Source: a virus. Taken from it: a DNA stretch of 64,000 nucleotides. The stretch spans positions 33,787 through 97,786 of the IMG/VR virus record IMGVR_UViG_3300025168_013179; one strand, 5' to 3'. This document shows, piece by piece, positions 17,711 through 24,496 of the stretch. The notes beneath the pieces are model-generated. The model was not told the origin of the DNA, did not search any database, and worked only from the letters and a program-made list of their open reading frames with translations. Made by a program: the position numbers and the translations under genes. Each line of letters opens with the position of its first letter. Positions within the stretch are counted from its first letter, which is position 1.

Positions 17711-18928
17711 TTATTTAAAGGTATAATTTAAACCGAATGTAGATTGATATAATTCACTATCCCACATCTTTGTATATTCACCTTCAACAAATATACCTAT
17801 ATTTTTTCCTACTTTCCAACCAAATGCTATTCCAGCTGAATAATCATCCCATTGTTCTTGATCGTTATCTAGTACTAATCCACCCTTTCCCCAGTTATTT
17901 CTATTTAGGTAAGAAAACTCTTCTTCTCCTTTAAAGTACTTATGGTAAGGAAGTATGTAGTTTGCATAACCATGTAACCAGAAGTCTCTTTTATAATGAT
18001 AAAAATCAAATCCAACGATAGGAGCTACTTCAACCCATGAGTCTAATTCCTCCCAAGCTTCGTTATTATACCTATTCATCAAATCTCCGAATACATTTTC
18101 TCTAAAATCAATGTCAGAATATGCTACTATTTCTCCGTTTTCATTTTTCCAAATCCAATCTTGAGTTGTAGCTCCAGTATTAACATCTGTATAAGTTGTA
18201 AAATGGTCTGAATAACCATATTCAAATCCTAAAGTGTACCAAGGATTTGCTGGGTATTCAAATTCTTCATCAGTGTTAGGATCTGTGTACATTTTAGTTT
18301 CATTTAACCATATTTCAATTGGATTGTATCCATATGCTCTTTCATGTCCTCTTGCTATTGCTCCAGCTGATATAGAAAACTTCTTACCTATTGGTAGTCT
18401 AGCTCTTACTTCTGCTGAGAAGTACTCTAGGTTTATCTTATCTTCTTCTCTGCTTTCAAGTTTAACAATATGATACTTACCTGTATGTTTTAAAAACAAG
18501 TGATGGTTCTGAAATTCTTCACCTCTCCATCTTTCTTTTTCAAAATGAATCTGATACTCTAACCCTTTAACTGCTGATGTTGGAGCTGCAAATGTTAGTT
18601 GGTTCTCTGTTCCGTCGTAAAAGTTTTTAGGTTTTCTTTCGTAATCATATCTTGCTAGTTTTCTAATACCAAATCCAAGTCTATAATCGAATGGATATAC
18701 TGGTGTAACATCTATTACATCTGGTATAGAATATAAACTACCATCTTGGTTAGTTCTTACAAAGTAAGATGGTGCTGCTGCTTCAATAGAGTTAGATATA
18801 TCTCCAGCAACATAAACTGTACCGTATTTTAAGAAATCGTCGTATATGGATTTAAAAAGGTTAGGTTTATCCTGAGCGTTAGCTGCGGTGCTAAGGCATA
18901 ACAGGGTGATTAGTATTAATTTTTTCAT
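17711..18928 (-). CDS. Outer-membrane beta-barrel protein
   Basis: 405 residues. Signal peptide MKKLILITLLCLSTAANAQ with an ANAQ cleavage site. The mature protein has many alternating hydrophobic/polar, Tyr- and Trp-rich strands (for example YSAGIAFGWKVGKNIGIFV and FWLHGYANYILPYHKYF) and ends in YQSTFGLNYTFK, a final aromatic strand typical of barrels inserted by BamA. It is not a known phage structural protein. It may change the host surface or be an acquired host porin-like gene. The lipoprotein gene follows 8 bases downstream. Confidence 0.75.
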   Translation of the reverse strand: MKKLILITLLCLSTAANAQDKPNLFKSIYDDFLKYGTVYVAGDISNSIEAAAPSYFVRTNQDGSLYSIPDVIDVTPVYPFDYRLGFGIRKLARYDYERKPKNFYDGTENQLTFAAPTSAVKGLEYQIHFEKERWRGEEFQNHHLFLKHTGKYHIVKLESREEDKINLEYFSAEVRARLPIGKKFSISAGAIARGHERAYGYNPIEIWLNETKMYTDPNTDEEFEYPANPWYTLGFEYGYSDHFTTYTDVNTGATTQDWIWKNENGEIVAYSDIDFRENVFGDLMNRYNNEAWEELDSWVEVAPIVGFDFYHYKRDFWLHGYANYILPYHKYFKGEEEFSYLNRNNWGKGGLVLDNDQEQWDDYSAGIAFGWKVGKNIGIFVEGEYTKMWDSELYQSTFGLNYTFK

Positions 18929-18939
18929 AATAAATATTT

Positions 18940-19194
18940 TTATTTTTTACTGCCAAATATTTTTCCTGCTTCTGCTATACCGAATGAACCAAGAACAATA
19001 TATACAAAAGAATCGTATATAAATTCATTGATTACTAAATCTTCACCTACATAACCTGTAACCAGGTCTGCAACTGCAAAAAGTACCATAATAGCGAATG
19101 CCATGAAACCAACTACTGATTTTTCGTTGATATCATTTTTTTCTTTGAATATGTCTGTAAAAGCCATCCATTTAAGTTTTAAGTTATTAAACAT
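18940..19194 (-). CDS. Holin-like two-span membrane protein
   Basis: 84 residues: charged N-terminal helix, a first span at about 28-47 (VVGFMAFAIMVLFAVADLVTGYV) and a second at about 58-77 (YDSFVYIVLGSFGIAEAGKIF), ending GSKK. Small size, two spans and a basic tail suit a class II-like holin. It is the first gene after a terminator and lies upstream of the envelope and lysis block, so it could release the amidase. No sequence signature proves it. Confidence 0.5.
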   Translation of the reverse strand: MFNNLKLKWMAFTDIFKEKNDINEKSVVGFMAFAIMVLFAVADLVTGYVGEDLVINEFIYDSFVYIVLGSFGIAEAGKIFGSKK

Positions 19195-19245
19195 ACGAAA
19201 ACAAGTTTAGGTGTAACGGTTTAATAATAAATAGCTAATATGACT

Positions 19246-19269
19246 AATAAAAAAGAGGCCGAAGCCTCT
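19246..19269 (-). terminator. Rho-independent terminator after the zinc-ribbon gene
   Basis: On the minus strand AGAGGC-TTCG-GCCTCT (19269-19254) forms a 6-bp stem with a stable TTCG tetraloop. A run of T to about 19249, then ATT, follows. It separates the small-protein genes above from the holin/envelope block below. Confidence 0.85.
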
Positions 19270-19314
19270 AATTATTTATCTGAATAAATTTCATCTTGTA
19301 ATCCGGAGAATAAT

Positions 19315-19539
19315 CTACGAACTGAGATCCTTGATCTCTTTGGGTCTGAACTCTTCATTGACGTGTCCACAGTCTCGGCAGTTAAAGACCGGGATGGGGA
19401 TGTAGGATGTTTTGCCTGTTCCTGTAAGGATTCCTGAGGCTTTTCTGAGAATGAGTCCTTGTTCAAAGTAGACTCCTCCGCATTTTTCGCAGGTGACTGA
19501 TTGGGTTTGGGTGATATCGACATTTAACTGGTTGTGCAT
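19315..19539 (-). CDS. Zinc-ribbon protein
   Basis: 74 residues with two CxxC knuckles: C17-x2-C20 (VTCEKCGG) and C54-x2-C57 (NCRDCGHV). A Gly/Thr/Ile strand region (ILTGTGKTSYIPIPVF) lies between them, so one zinc ribbon fills the protein. Another frame over the same DNA is a shadow. Such ribbons bind nucleic acid or act as small assembly or transcription factors. A terminator follows. Confidence 0.75.
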   Translation of the reverse strand: MHNQLNVDITQTQSVTCEKCGGVYFEQGLILRKASGILTGTGKTSYIPIPVFNCRDCGHVNEEFRPKEIKDLSS

Positions 19540-19561
19540 AACTTGTTTTTTTATACTAAGA

Positions 19562-19819
19562 TTATTTCTTAGCTTTAGGCTTGCGACCTCTTCTTTTTCT
19601 GCCTTTTACAGCTTTTACTACGTCTTTAACTTCCGCTTTTACAACCTTTGCTCTAGCTTTAACTTCAGCAACTGTTTCTTTGACGTCTTCTACAGCATCT
19701 TCTACTGCATCAGGGATTAGATCTCCATCGGAGTCTTTAATTTTTCCGGCTTTAACGAAATAGATAGTCACTCCTCCTGAAACGAGCAATATACCTAGAA
19801 TAATAAAAATAGTGTTCAT
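19562..19819 (-). CDS. Membrane-anchored protein with acidic Ca-type motif and Lys/Arg-rich tail
   Basis: 85 residues in three parts: an N-terminal membrane span (3-24), DSDGDLIPD at 30-38 like a thrombospondin type 3 calcium motif, and an Ala/Val/Lys helix that ends in a strongly basic GRKRRGRKPKAKK. The basic tail resembles histone or AT-hook tails and could bind DNA or anionic membranes on the cytoplasmic side. Function unknown. Confidence 0.6.
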   Translation of the reverse strand: MNTIFIILGILLVSGGVTIYFVKAGKIKDSDGDLIPDAVEDAVEDVKETVAEVKARAKVVKAEVKDVVKAVKGRKRRGRKPKAKK

Positions 19820-19830
19820 AGTAATTGTTT

Positions 19831-20364
19831 TTAATAAATAGATTGTTTAGACATTTTAGTCGGCTGCCAGTAAGTTCCGTATTTTTTTTCCATTCTAAAA
19901 TAGAAATCAGCTAAATCTTTAGCACTAGTATTAAGTACTTCTTTATCGTATTGCTCGCTAGTAATTTTAAACTTAACTAAAAACAGACGTTTAATATCAT
20001 CTAGTTTTCTATCTTCTTCTTTTTCGTGATCTTCTAATAGTCTTTTCATTCTAGCTCTATCTATGGAAGTCTCTTGATGATACTTACTATGATCTACTTC
20101 CCCTCCTGTAGTAATAGCAGATAAGTATTTATCATTCATATTATGCTGTACTAACTCCATCTCCATTAGATAGGGACCTACTTCGAAGTCACCATTGAGA
20201 ATTCTATCTATAAGAGGTTTACGTTTATCGAGAGGTTTATTCTTAGGGGTATAGCTTCTCCACCACATAAATCTATCGTAAGGCTTTTTAAAGTAACGTT
20301 TAGATAAAGTACGTTCTATAAAAGACCTAGTAAATTTAGGCTTCATTGGTAAGATATGTTCCAT
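19831..20364 (-). CDS. Conserved hypothetical
   Basis: 177 residues, basic N-terminal third (FIERTLSKRYFKKPYDRFMWWRSYTPK is rich in Arg, Lys and aromatic residues), then mixed-charge helices. No membrane segment, signal, Cys pair or nucleotide motif. It follows a clear promoter and reads into the membrane-anchored basic-tail protein. The aromatic and basic start could bind nucleic acid, but I do not recognise the family. Confidence 0.55.
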   Translation of the reverse strand: MEHILPMKPKFTRSFIERTLSKRYFKKPYDRFMWWRSYTPKNKPLDKRKPLIDRILNGDFEVGPYLMEMELVQHNMNDKYLSAITTGGEVDHSKYHQETSIDRARMKRLLEDHEKEEDRKLDDIKRLFLVKFKITSEQYDKEVLNTSAKDLADFYFRMEKKYGTYWQPTKMSKQSIY

Positions 20365-20369
20365 AAGTA

Positions 20370-20398
20370 AATATAAGAAAATTTACTCAAATAAACAA
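20370..20398 (-). promoter_or_regulatory. Promoter upstream of the 177-residue protein gene
   Basis: Minus strand: TTG at 20398-20396, 20 bases, TATATT at 20375-20370, preceded by TTTTCT. The start codon is at 20364, 5 bases on. Confidence 0.65.
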
Positions 20399-20908
20399 CT
20401 ATAAAAATTTATATTCAGTAAAGCCGCATTGTCTACTTAATATAGAAGAAGCTCGATTCCAATCATCGTTATATAGGTACTGAATATCTTTATTATAATA
20501 GTCAAAATTATATCTAATTCCTTGACGATAAAATTTAATAGCTGAAGAAGCTTCAGGTTTTTCTTTCGATAAAAATGCTCCACCTGCGTAAATCGTATTA
20601 TCTTCTAAAATACAATTAGAGGATTTCCAGTCTGTAGTTATATGTTTATCGTTAGTCCAGTGCCACCCTAAAGGTTTTTCTTCAAACATCCATAAATGAC
20701 ATACAGAGCCGAATTCAAGTCTTTTTTTAAATTCATCTATATCAGGACAGTCTTTCCATTCCAATTCGTTATTAATTTTCTTTATAACATCAGTAGCATT
20801 AAAATACCATTCTCTATAATGATTTTTAGAAAGAGGTTGAAACCAGTACCTATCGTCGTATTCATAACCACGTTGATCAGATTTATGTAACCTTAATTGT
20901 GTTTTCAT
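20399..20908 (-). CDS. GNAT-like acetyltransferase (tentative)
   Basis: 169 residues. An internal FEEKPLGWHWT strand-turn-strand and the C-terminal pattern RASSILSRQCGFTEYKFL recall the last helix and GF..Y strand of GCN5-related N-acetyltransferases. The usual acetyl-CoA pyrophosphate loop (Q/RxxGxG/A) is not clear. If real, it would acetylate an amino group on a sugar or protein. It abuts the 2OG oxygenase gene (stop and start overlap by one base). Confidence 0.4.
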   Translation of the reverse strand: MKTQLRLHKSDQRGYEYDDRYWFQPLSKNHYREWYFNATDVIKKINNELEWKDCPDIDEFKKRLEFGSVCHLWMFEEKPLGWHWTNDKHITTDWKSSNCILEDNTIYAGGAFLSKEKPEASSAIKFYRQGIRYNFDYYNKDIQYLYNDDWNRASSILSRQCGFTEYKFL

Positions 20909-21444
20909 TAGTAAAGTGTTTTTCGTTCTTTAAATTTTTTAGTATAGAAAACTATAAGTGATTTACGTCTGCCTTTAGTGACTTTACTAACTGAATGTAT
21001 AGTTTTAGCACCATCATAAATAATATAATCACCAGGTTTGTTTAAATCAGCATTCTTATCTCCTATAATAAGGTCTCCTCCTATACTATTTTTTTCTAGG
21101 ACCAATGATAATGTAGTTCTAGAATTAGTATCAAGATGAGGTTCACCAAAGTCTCCTTTTGAAAATTCAACTGTGTAGATAGATTGTATATCTCTTGTGT
21201 TACCCTTAGTGATATCATGTAATAAACTATTTAAGTTTTTATTCTCTATACTGAAGTGAATTAAGTTAACATTTTGAAATCTAAATCCTTTTTCCTCTGT
21301 TCTTTTTTTATGAAATGGATTAAGAGCATTTCTTCTTTCCATTTCTTCTACACTAGCTAGAGGGGTAATTGATAGTTGATATAAAATACTATCTAATTTT
21401 TCTTTAGATAATTCCTTCTTCATCGCATGCAATTTGAAGTCCAA
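20908..21444 (-). CDS. 2-oxoglutarate/Fe(II)-dependent oxygenase, second
   Basis: 178 residues (171 if it starts at the Met at 21423, which reduces the overlap with the upstream gene from 41 to 20 bases). GEPHLDTNSRTTLSLVL holds the iron-binding H-x-D. GDYIIYDGAKTIHSV holds the distal His, and KGRRKSLIVFYTK the 2OG-binding Arg. It belongs to the prolyl-hydroxylase-like branch and is not close to the copy at 7345-8052. Substrate unknown. Confidence 0.75.
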   Translation of the reverse strand: MDFKLHAMKKELSKEKLDSILYQLSITPLASVEEMERRNALNPFHKKRTEEKGFRFQNVNLIHFSIENKNLNSLLHDITKGNTRDIQSIYTVEFSKGDFGEPHLDTNSRTTLSLVLEKNSIGGDLIIGDKNADLNKPGDYIIYDGAKTIHSVSKVTKGRRKSLIVFYTKKFKERKTLY

Positions 21445-21625
21445 CTAAAAGAGAAGCTCCATTATACTCTTTTTGAACTTCTGCTGCTCTTTCAGTTACT
21501 GTAGCTATCTTTCCGGCACCAACTGCTGATGCTATCAATTCTAATATTTCTTTTTCTCTTTTCTCTTCAGGACATAGTAAATTTGATGTAGGATTTTCTA
21601 AGTACTTTTTTACTGAATCACTCAT
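21404..21625 (-). CDS. Small hypothetical
   Basis: 73 residues, mostly helical, Glu- and Ala-rich (KEILELIASAVGAGKIATVTERAAEV). No recognised domain. It starts right at the stop of the sulfotransferase-like gene and overlaps the oxygenase gene at its 3' end, which supports translation in the operon. Confidence 0.5.
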   Translation of the reverse strand: MSDSVKKYLENPTSNLLCPEEKREKEILELIASAVGAGKIATVTERAAEVQKEYNGASLLVGLQIACDEEGII

Positions 21626-22242
21626 TATATAATTGTTTTAGGTTTAATTGGTTTTCTATATTTCTTACTAGGGTGAAGCATATCTCTTAATTTTACTTTA
21701 TCTAAATCTAAATCAATTTGATCTACAATGCTATTAAAAACAGTTATATCTTCTGAGTATAAGTCTTCATATAGAATATACGATTTTTTATTCAAATAAG
21801 CAACTGCCTTAACTTCTTCTACACATTTAGTCATATGTTCAACAACCCATTTATCCATAGTGATATTTAATGGATTAAAAGTATAGCTCATATGCCATTT
21901 AGACACTGTAGGGTATTTCGCATTTTTGAGTTCTTTGTTATTTATAGCCCATTGAAAACTTTCTATAGCAAGCTTAGCATTTTTTCTAGTTAAGTAAATT
22001 ACTTTATCAAATTTACTTATATAGTTCAAATACCATTTACGAGGTCTATGAACACTTAAAACCTTAACAATTTTATTATTCGAAATATTGTTGCCTTTAT
22101 TATTTATCTGGTCTTCGGTTAAGCCTTTTATATTTAACGGATTGAAAGGTTCTAAAGAGAATTTAAATTTAAGTAACTTAGCTAAAGCATAAGTAAGTTC
22201 GGTAGAACCTGATCTAGGCGATGCAAAAATTAAGATTTTCAT
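21625..22242 (-). CDS. Sulfotransferase-like protein
   Basis: 205 residues. The N-terminal ILIFASPRSGSTELTYALA has the P-loop-like PSB motif (SPRSGST at 9-15) that binds the 5'-phosphosulphate of PAPS. KVIYLTRKNAKLAIESFQWA gives the second strand and the 3'-phosphate region. Known role of the family: transfer of sulphate from PAPS to a sugar, lipid or protein. A CysC-like APS kinase encoded at 44354-44800 could supply PAPS. The target is unknown; surface glycan is the best guess. Confidence 0.7.
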   Translation of the reverse strand: MKILIFASPRSGSTELTYALAKLLKFKFSLEPFNPLNIKGLTEDQINNKGNNISNNKIVKVLSVHRPRKWYLNYISKFDKVIYLTRKNAKLAIESFQWAINNKELKNAKYPTVSKWHMSYTFNPLNITMDKWVVEHMTKCVEEVKAVAYLNKKSYILYEDLYSEDITVFNSIVDQIDLDLDKVKLRDMLHPSKKYRKPIKPKTII

Positions 22243-22775
22243 AAAAAAGTATCTTTAAATATGCTCTTAAATTCTTCGTAACCATTAGCAGCATTTTCTT
22301 TCCATTTATCAATGTCACCATCATCACTAACCCATTTGTAACTGTGACAAAAAACTCTAGCTGTTTGACATGCTTTAGCAATACCGTACAACTCCATATC
22401 AACAATATCTATATCGTCTCTATAATGAAAAGTATTAGATTGTGCTTTTTTACTTTTATCATAGAAATGATCAGTAGTACAGCAAATTATATCTCCTTTG
22501 CCTTGTAAAGTTATATCTACATCGTTAGTTAAATTCATTACGTCTAAATCATTAATGACTTTACCTATCTTAAACACCTCTCCTATAGGAATATCTTTAA
22601 CAGCCCCGCAAGAGCCAAAGTTTACTACTAATTCTGGTTTATGAATATTAATTAGTCTTGCTGTTTCTACAGCTGCATTGACTTTACCGATACCGGTAAT
22701 ATGTATTTCGTTATCAAACAAATAAGAATCGCCATGTTCTAGATCTGTAGCTGATAGTAGTAAAATTCTACTCAT
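22239..22775 (-). CDS. Nucleosidase/nucleoside phosphorylase family protein (MTAN-like)
   Basis: 178 residues. GIGKVNAAVETARLI and VVNFGSCGAVKD at the N terminus, and VDMELYGIAKAC with the base- and ribose-binding ME pair, match the PNP/UDP family and most closely the MTA/SAH nucleosidase group. The family splits the N-glycosidic bond of purine nucleosides. The gene overlaps the adenine phosphoribosyltransferase gene by 8 bases, so released adenine could be turned at once to AMP. It is shorter than the usual 230 residues. Confidence 0.7.
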   Translation of the reverse strand: MSRILLLSATDLEHGDSYLFDNEIHITGIGKVNAAVETARLINIHKPELVVNFGSCGAVKDIPIGEVFKIGKVINDLDVMNLTNDVDITLQGKGDIICCTTDHFYDKSKKAQSNTFHYRDDIDIVDMELYGIAKACQTARVFCHSYKWVSDDGDIDKWKENAANGYEEFKSIFKDTFL

Positions 22776-23247
22776 ACTTAATTAAAGACTTTACGTTAGA
22801 ATCTGCTATTCCTATATCAATTAAACAGACCTTGCCGATCACATCATAGCCACACGTATACGCAAGCTCTTCCGCTGCCTCCATTGTACCTCCAGTAGCA
22901 AATACATCATCGACTAGCACTATAGAACCAGAACCAGGGGCCATCTCTAATGAACCAGAAGCATATTCATATTGATAGTCTAAAGTAAATAGATTTTTAT
23001 CTGGCAGTTTACCAGGTTTTCTTATTAACTTAACTCCTCCTTGTCTCATAGCAGCTATACCGGCTGCAAATAAAAATCCTCTTGATTCGATTCCTACCCA
23101 GTAATCAGGGGATTCATCCATCGAGCTCATTTGCATGCAAGCATGTGTAAAAGCATCTGAGTTAGCTAATAAAGGTTGAATGTCTCTATATACTATTCCG
23201 TCTACAGGATAGTCGTATATTTTTTTAATGTATTTTTTTAGGTCCAT
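22768..23247 (-). CDS. apt: Adenine phosphoribosyltransferase
   Basis: 159 residues. DYPVDGIVYRDIQPLL matches the purine-binding start of Apt (usual form DFPKPGIxFRDI), VGIESRGFLFAAGIA is the ESRGF motif, and IVLVDDVFATGGTMEA is the PRPP-binding loop. It converts adenine plus PRPP to AMP. Together with the adjacent nucleosidase it forms a two-step adenine salvage unit. It starts after its own promoter. Confidence 0.88.
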   Translation of the reverse strand: MDLKKYIKKIYDYPVDGIVYRDIQPLLANSDAFTHACMQMSSMDESPDYWVGIESRGFLFAAGIAAMRQGGVKLIRKPGKLPDKNLFTLDYQYEYASGSLEMAPGSGSIVLVDDVFATGGTMEAAEELAYTCGYDVIGKVCLIDIGIADSNVKSLIKYE

Positions 23248-23252
23248 ACTAT

Positions 23253-23280
23253 AATATATGAAAATATTAAGTTATATCAA
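23253..23280 (-). promoter_or_regulatory. Promoter for apt and nucleosidase genes
   Basis: Minus strand: TTG at 23280-23278, 19 bases, TATATT at 23258-23253, preceded by TTTTCA. The start codon is at 23247. Confidence 0.55.
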
Positions 23281-23955
23281 ACTGTTATTAATAAGTAAAT
23301 CATAATTATTTTTAACTCCTATCATATTTAAGTTATACTCTTTTGCTAATATTGTAACAGCAGTTCCTTCCCCAAACCCTATACCATTCTTAGCATACCT
23401 ACTTAAATAGGTTCTAGACCAATCAGCTGTTTCAGAGTTAAAAATGCCTTCAATGTGGGCTTGTAACTCTTTACTACGGCACGCGATCTCTATAGTTTTT
23501 GATGAATATGGAAAAGAAAGAAAAGCTTCGGTTATATAATTGAATGGTTTATCTAATCCATGCTCGGTCATAAATGCAAAATACTCTTTATACGCATTAT
23601 TCCGTCCTTTAAGTCTATTTAACTTTGTTAAATGTTTAGGTATAATAACAGATGAGTAAAAAGCAGAGTCGTTCTCTACTATCAGCTTATTAAAATTAAC
23701 TCTCAGAAAATCAGCATCAACATAATTTACTCTCTCTTTATACTCCAGCAATAGCTTAAATAAGAACGTTAACTTTGAATAGTAACTAAATTGAGATCTT
23801 CCTATTACCTCCTCATATTGGTAACTAATACAATTATCGAAATATTGCGGTTGGTCGGTTAGTACGTGAACGGTATCAATTTTACCTACTTTATTAATCT
23901 CTTTACCAAACCTTTTTATAAACTCTGCACCATGACAGACAGTTGCGTATAACAT
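23272..23955 (-). CDS. GT-A-like glycosyltransferase (tentative)
   Basis: 227 residues. VNYVDADFLRVNF at about 76-88 resembles the DxD metal site of GT8-like enzymes, and FKLLLEYKERVNYVDAD has the usual helix-strand before it. GIGFGEGTAVTILAKEYN near the C terminus resembles the late GT8 region. It is isolated from the main sugar island and divergently placed against the only plus-strand gene. Confidence 0.5.
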   Translation of the reverse strand: MLYATVCHGAEFIKRFGKEINKVGKIDTVHVLTDQPQYFDNCISYQYEEVIGRSQFSYYSKLTFLFKLLLEYKERVNYVDADFLRVNFNKLIVENDSAFYSSVIIPKHLTKLNRLKGRNNAYKEYFAFMTEHGLDKPFNYITEAFLSFPYSSKTIEIACRSKELQAHIEGIFNSETADWSRTYLSRYAKNGIGFGEGTAVTILAKEYNLNMIGVKNNYDLLINNSLI

Positions 23956-24023
23956 ATATAATAAATAGAAAATTTATTGAGACTACCAAACTTTTTAACA
24001 CTTTTTTTTATATTTATTAAAAT
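23956..24023. promoter_or_regulatory. Divergent intergenic region with mirrored TATTTATT boxes
   Basis: A 68-base gap between the start codons of the minus-strand glycosyltransferase-like gene and the plus-strand membrane protein gene. Read toward each gene, CTATTTATTATATATG and ATATTTATTAAAATATG precede the two starts, so the same box points outward on both strands. This is the only divergent promoter region in the window. Confidence 0.5.
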
Positions 24024-24254
24024 ATGGGAAGTATTATTGATTTAATAGATTTGTTTAACGAAGATAGAGGTGATTCTATCTTTTACTTCTTTGCTGGTTG
24101 TATGGTTGCTATAATTATTTCTGCTTGGTGGCTTGCAAAACGCTCTTTTGATAACCCTGAAAATACTTTCCATAGATATTTCGATGAAAATGGAGATGAA
24201 TTTGTAAAAAATAAAAAGGGTAAATTAATAAAAAAACCCCACCGATTAGGGTAG
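24024..24254 (+). CDS. Single-pass membrane protein, the only plus-strand gene
   Basis: 76 residues: polar start, one span at about 18-38 (SIFYFFAGCMVAIIISAWWLA), then a soluble basic tail with a FDENGDEFV turn and KNKKGKLIKKP. Composition and the proper membrane profile argue for a real gene although it opposes all others. The last codons coincide with the minus-strand terminator of the H1-like gene. Function unknown. Confidence 0.6.
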   Translation: MGSIIDLIDLFNEDRGDSIFYFFAGCMVAIIISAWWLAKRSFDNPENTFHRYFDENGDEFVKNKKGKLIKKPHRLG

Positions 24255-24258
24255 GGTT
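24230..24258 (-). terminator. Rho-independent terminator after the H1-like gene
   Basis: Minus strand from 24258: AACCCTACC, a 6-base loop, then GGTGGGGTT: nine stem positions with one mismatch. A run of T extends to 24230. It ends the GroESL-H1 transcript and overlaps the 3' end of the convergent plus-strand gene. Confidence 0.7.
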
Positions 24259-24306
24259 AGTTCAAAATGCGCGTGGCGACTTCGTCGAGAGAGAAAAACG
24301 CCCTCC

Positions 24307-24474
24307 CTACGCTTTAGTAGCCTCCATATTAGCCTTTTTGTAAGGCGTAATTAATTTTTTGATCTCTCCTGCTGCTTTTCTAGCTCTTGCTTGAGATGCT
24401 TTAGTAGATCCGGAGTTGTTCTCCTCTAAGATAGCAAACTGAGTTGCTAATTGTTCAAATAATTCGTCTTTCAT
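24307..24474 (-). CDS. Histone H1-like (Hc1-type) short basic protein
   Basis: A 55-residue gene below most length cut-offs. It begins MKDELFEQLATQFAILEENN, then has TKASQARARKAAGEIKKL and ends PYKKANMEATKA. The AxRARKAxxEIKKL core followed by a basic helix matches the N-terminal domain of the histone H1-like Hc1 proteins of Bacteroidota and chlamydiae, as I recall them. It lacks the long Lys/Ala tail. Likely role: DNA binding or compaction, of phage or host DNA. It follows groEL by 22 bases and ends before a terminator. Confidence 0.7.
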   Translation of the reverse strand: MKDELFEQLATQFAILEENNSGSTKASQARARKAAGEIKKLITPYKKANMEATKA

Positions 24475-24496
24475 AATTTAATTTAATTGTGCTAGT

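Noticed and set aside
19272-19523. 83-residue frame overlapping the zinc-ribbon gene
   Set aside because: Low-complexity Ser/Lys/Pro content and no domain; the overlapping 74-residue frame has two perfect CxxC knuckles and better start spacing.
20399-20908. FemAB-type transferase
   Set aside because: Single short domain without the coiled-coil arm; GNAT-like is the weaker but preferred reading.
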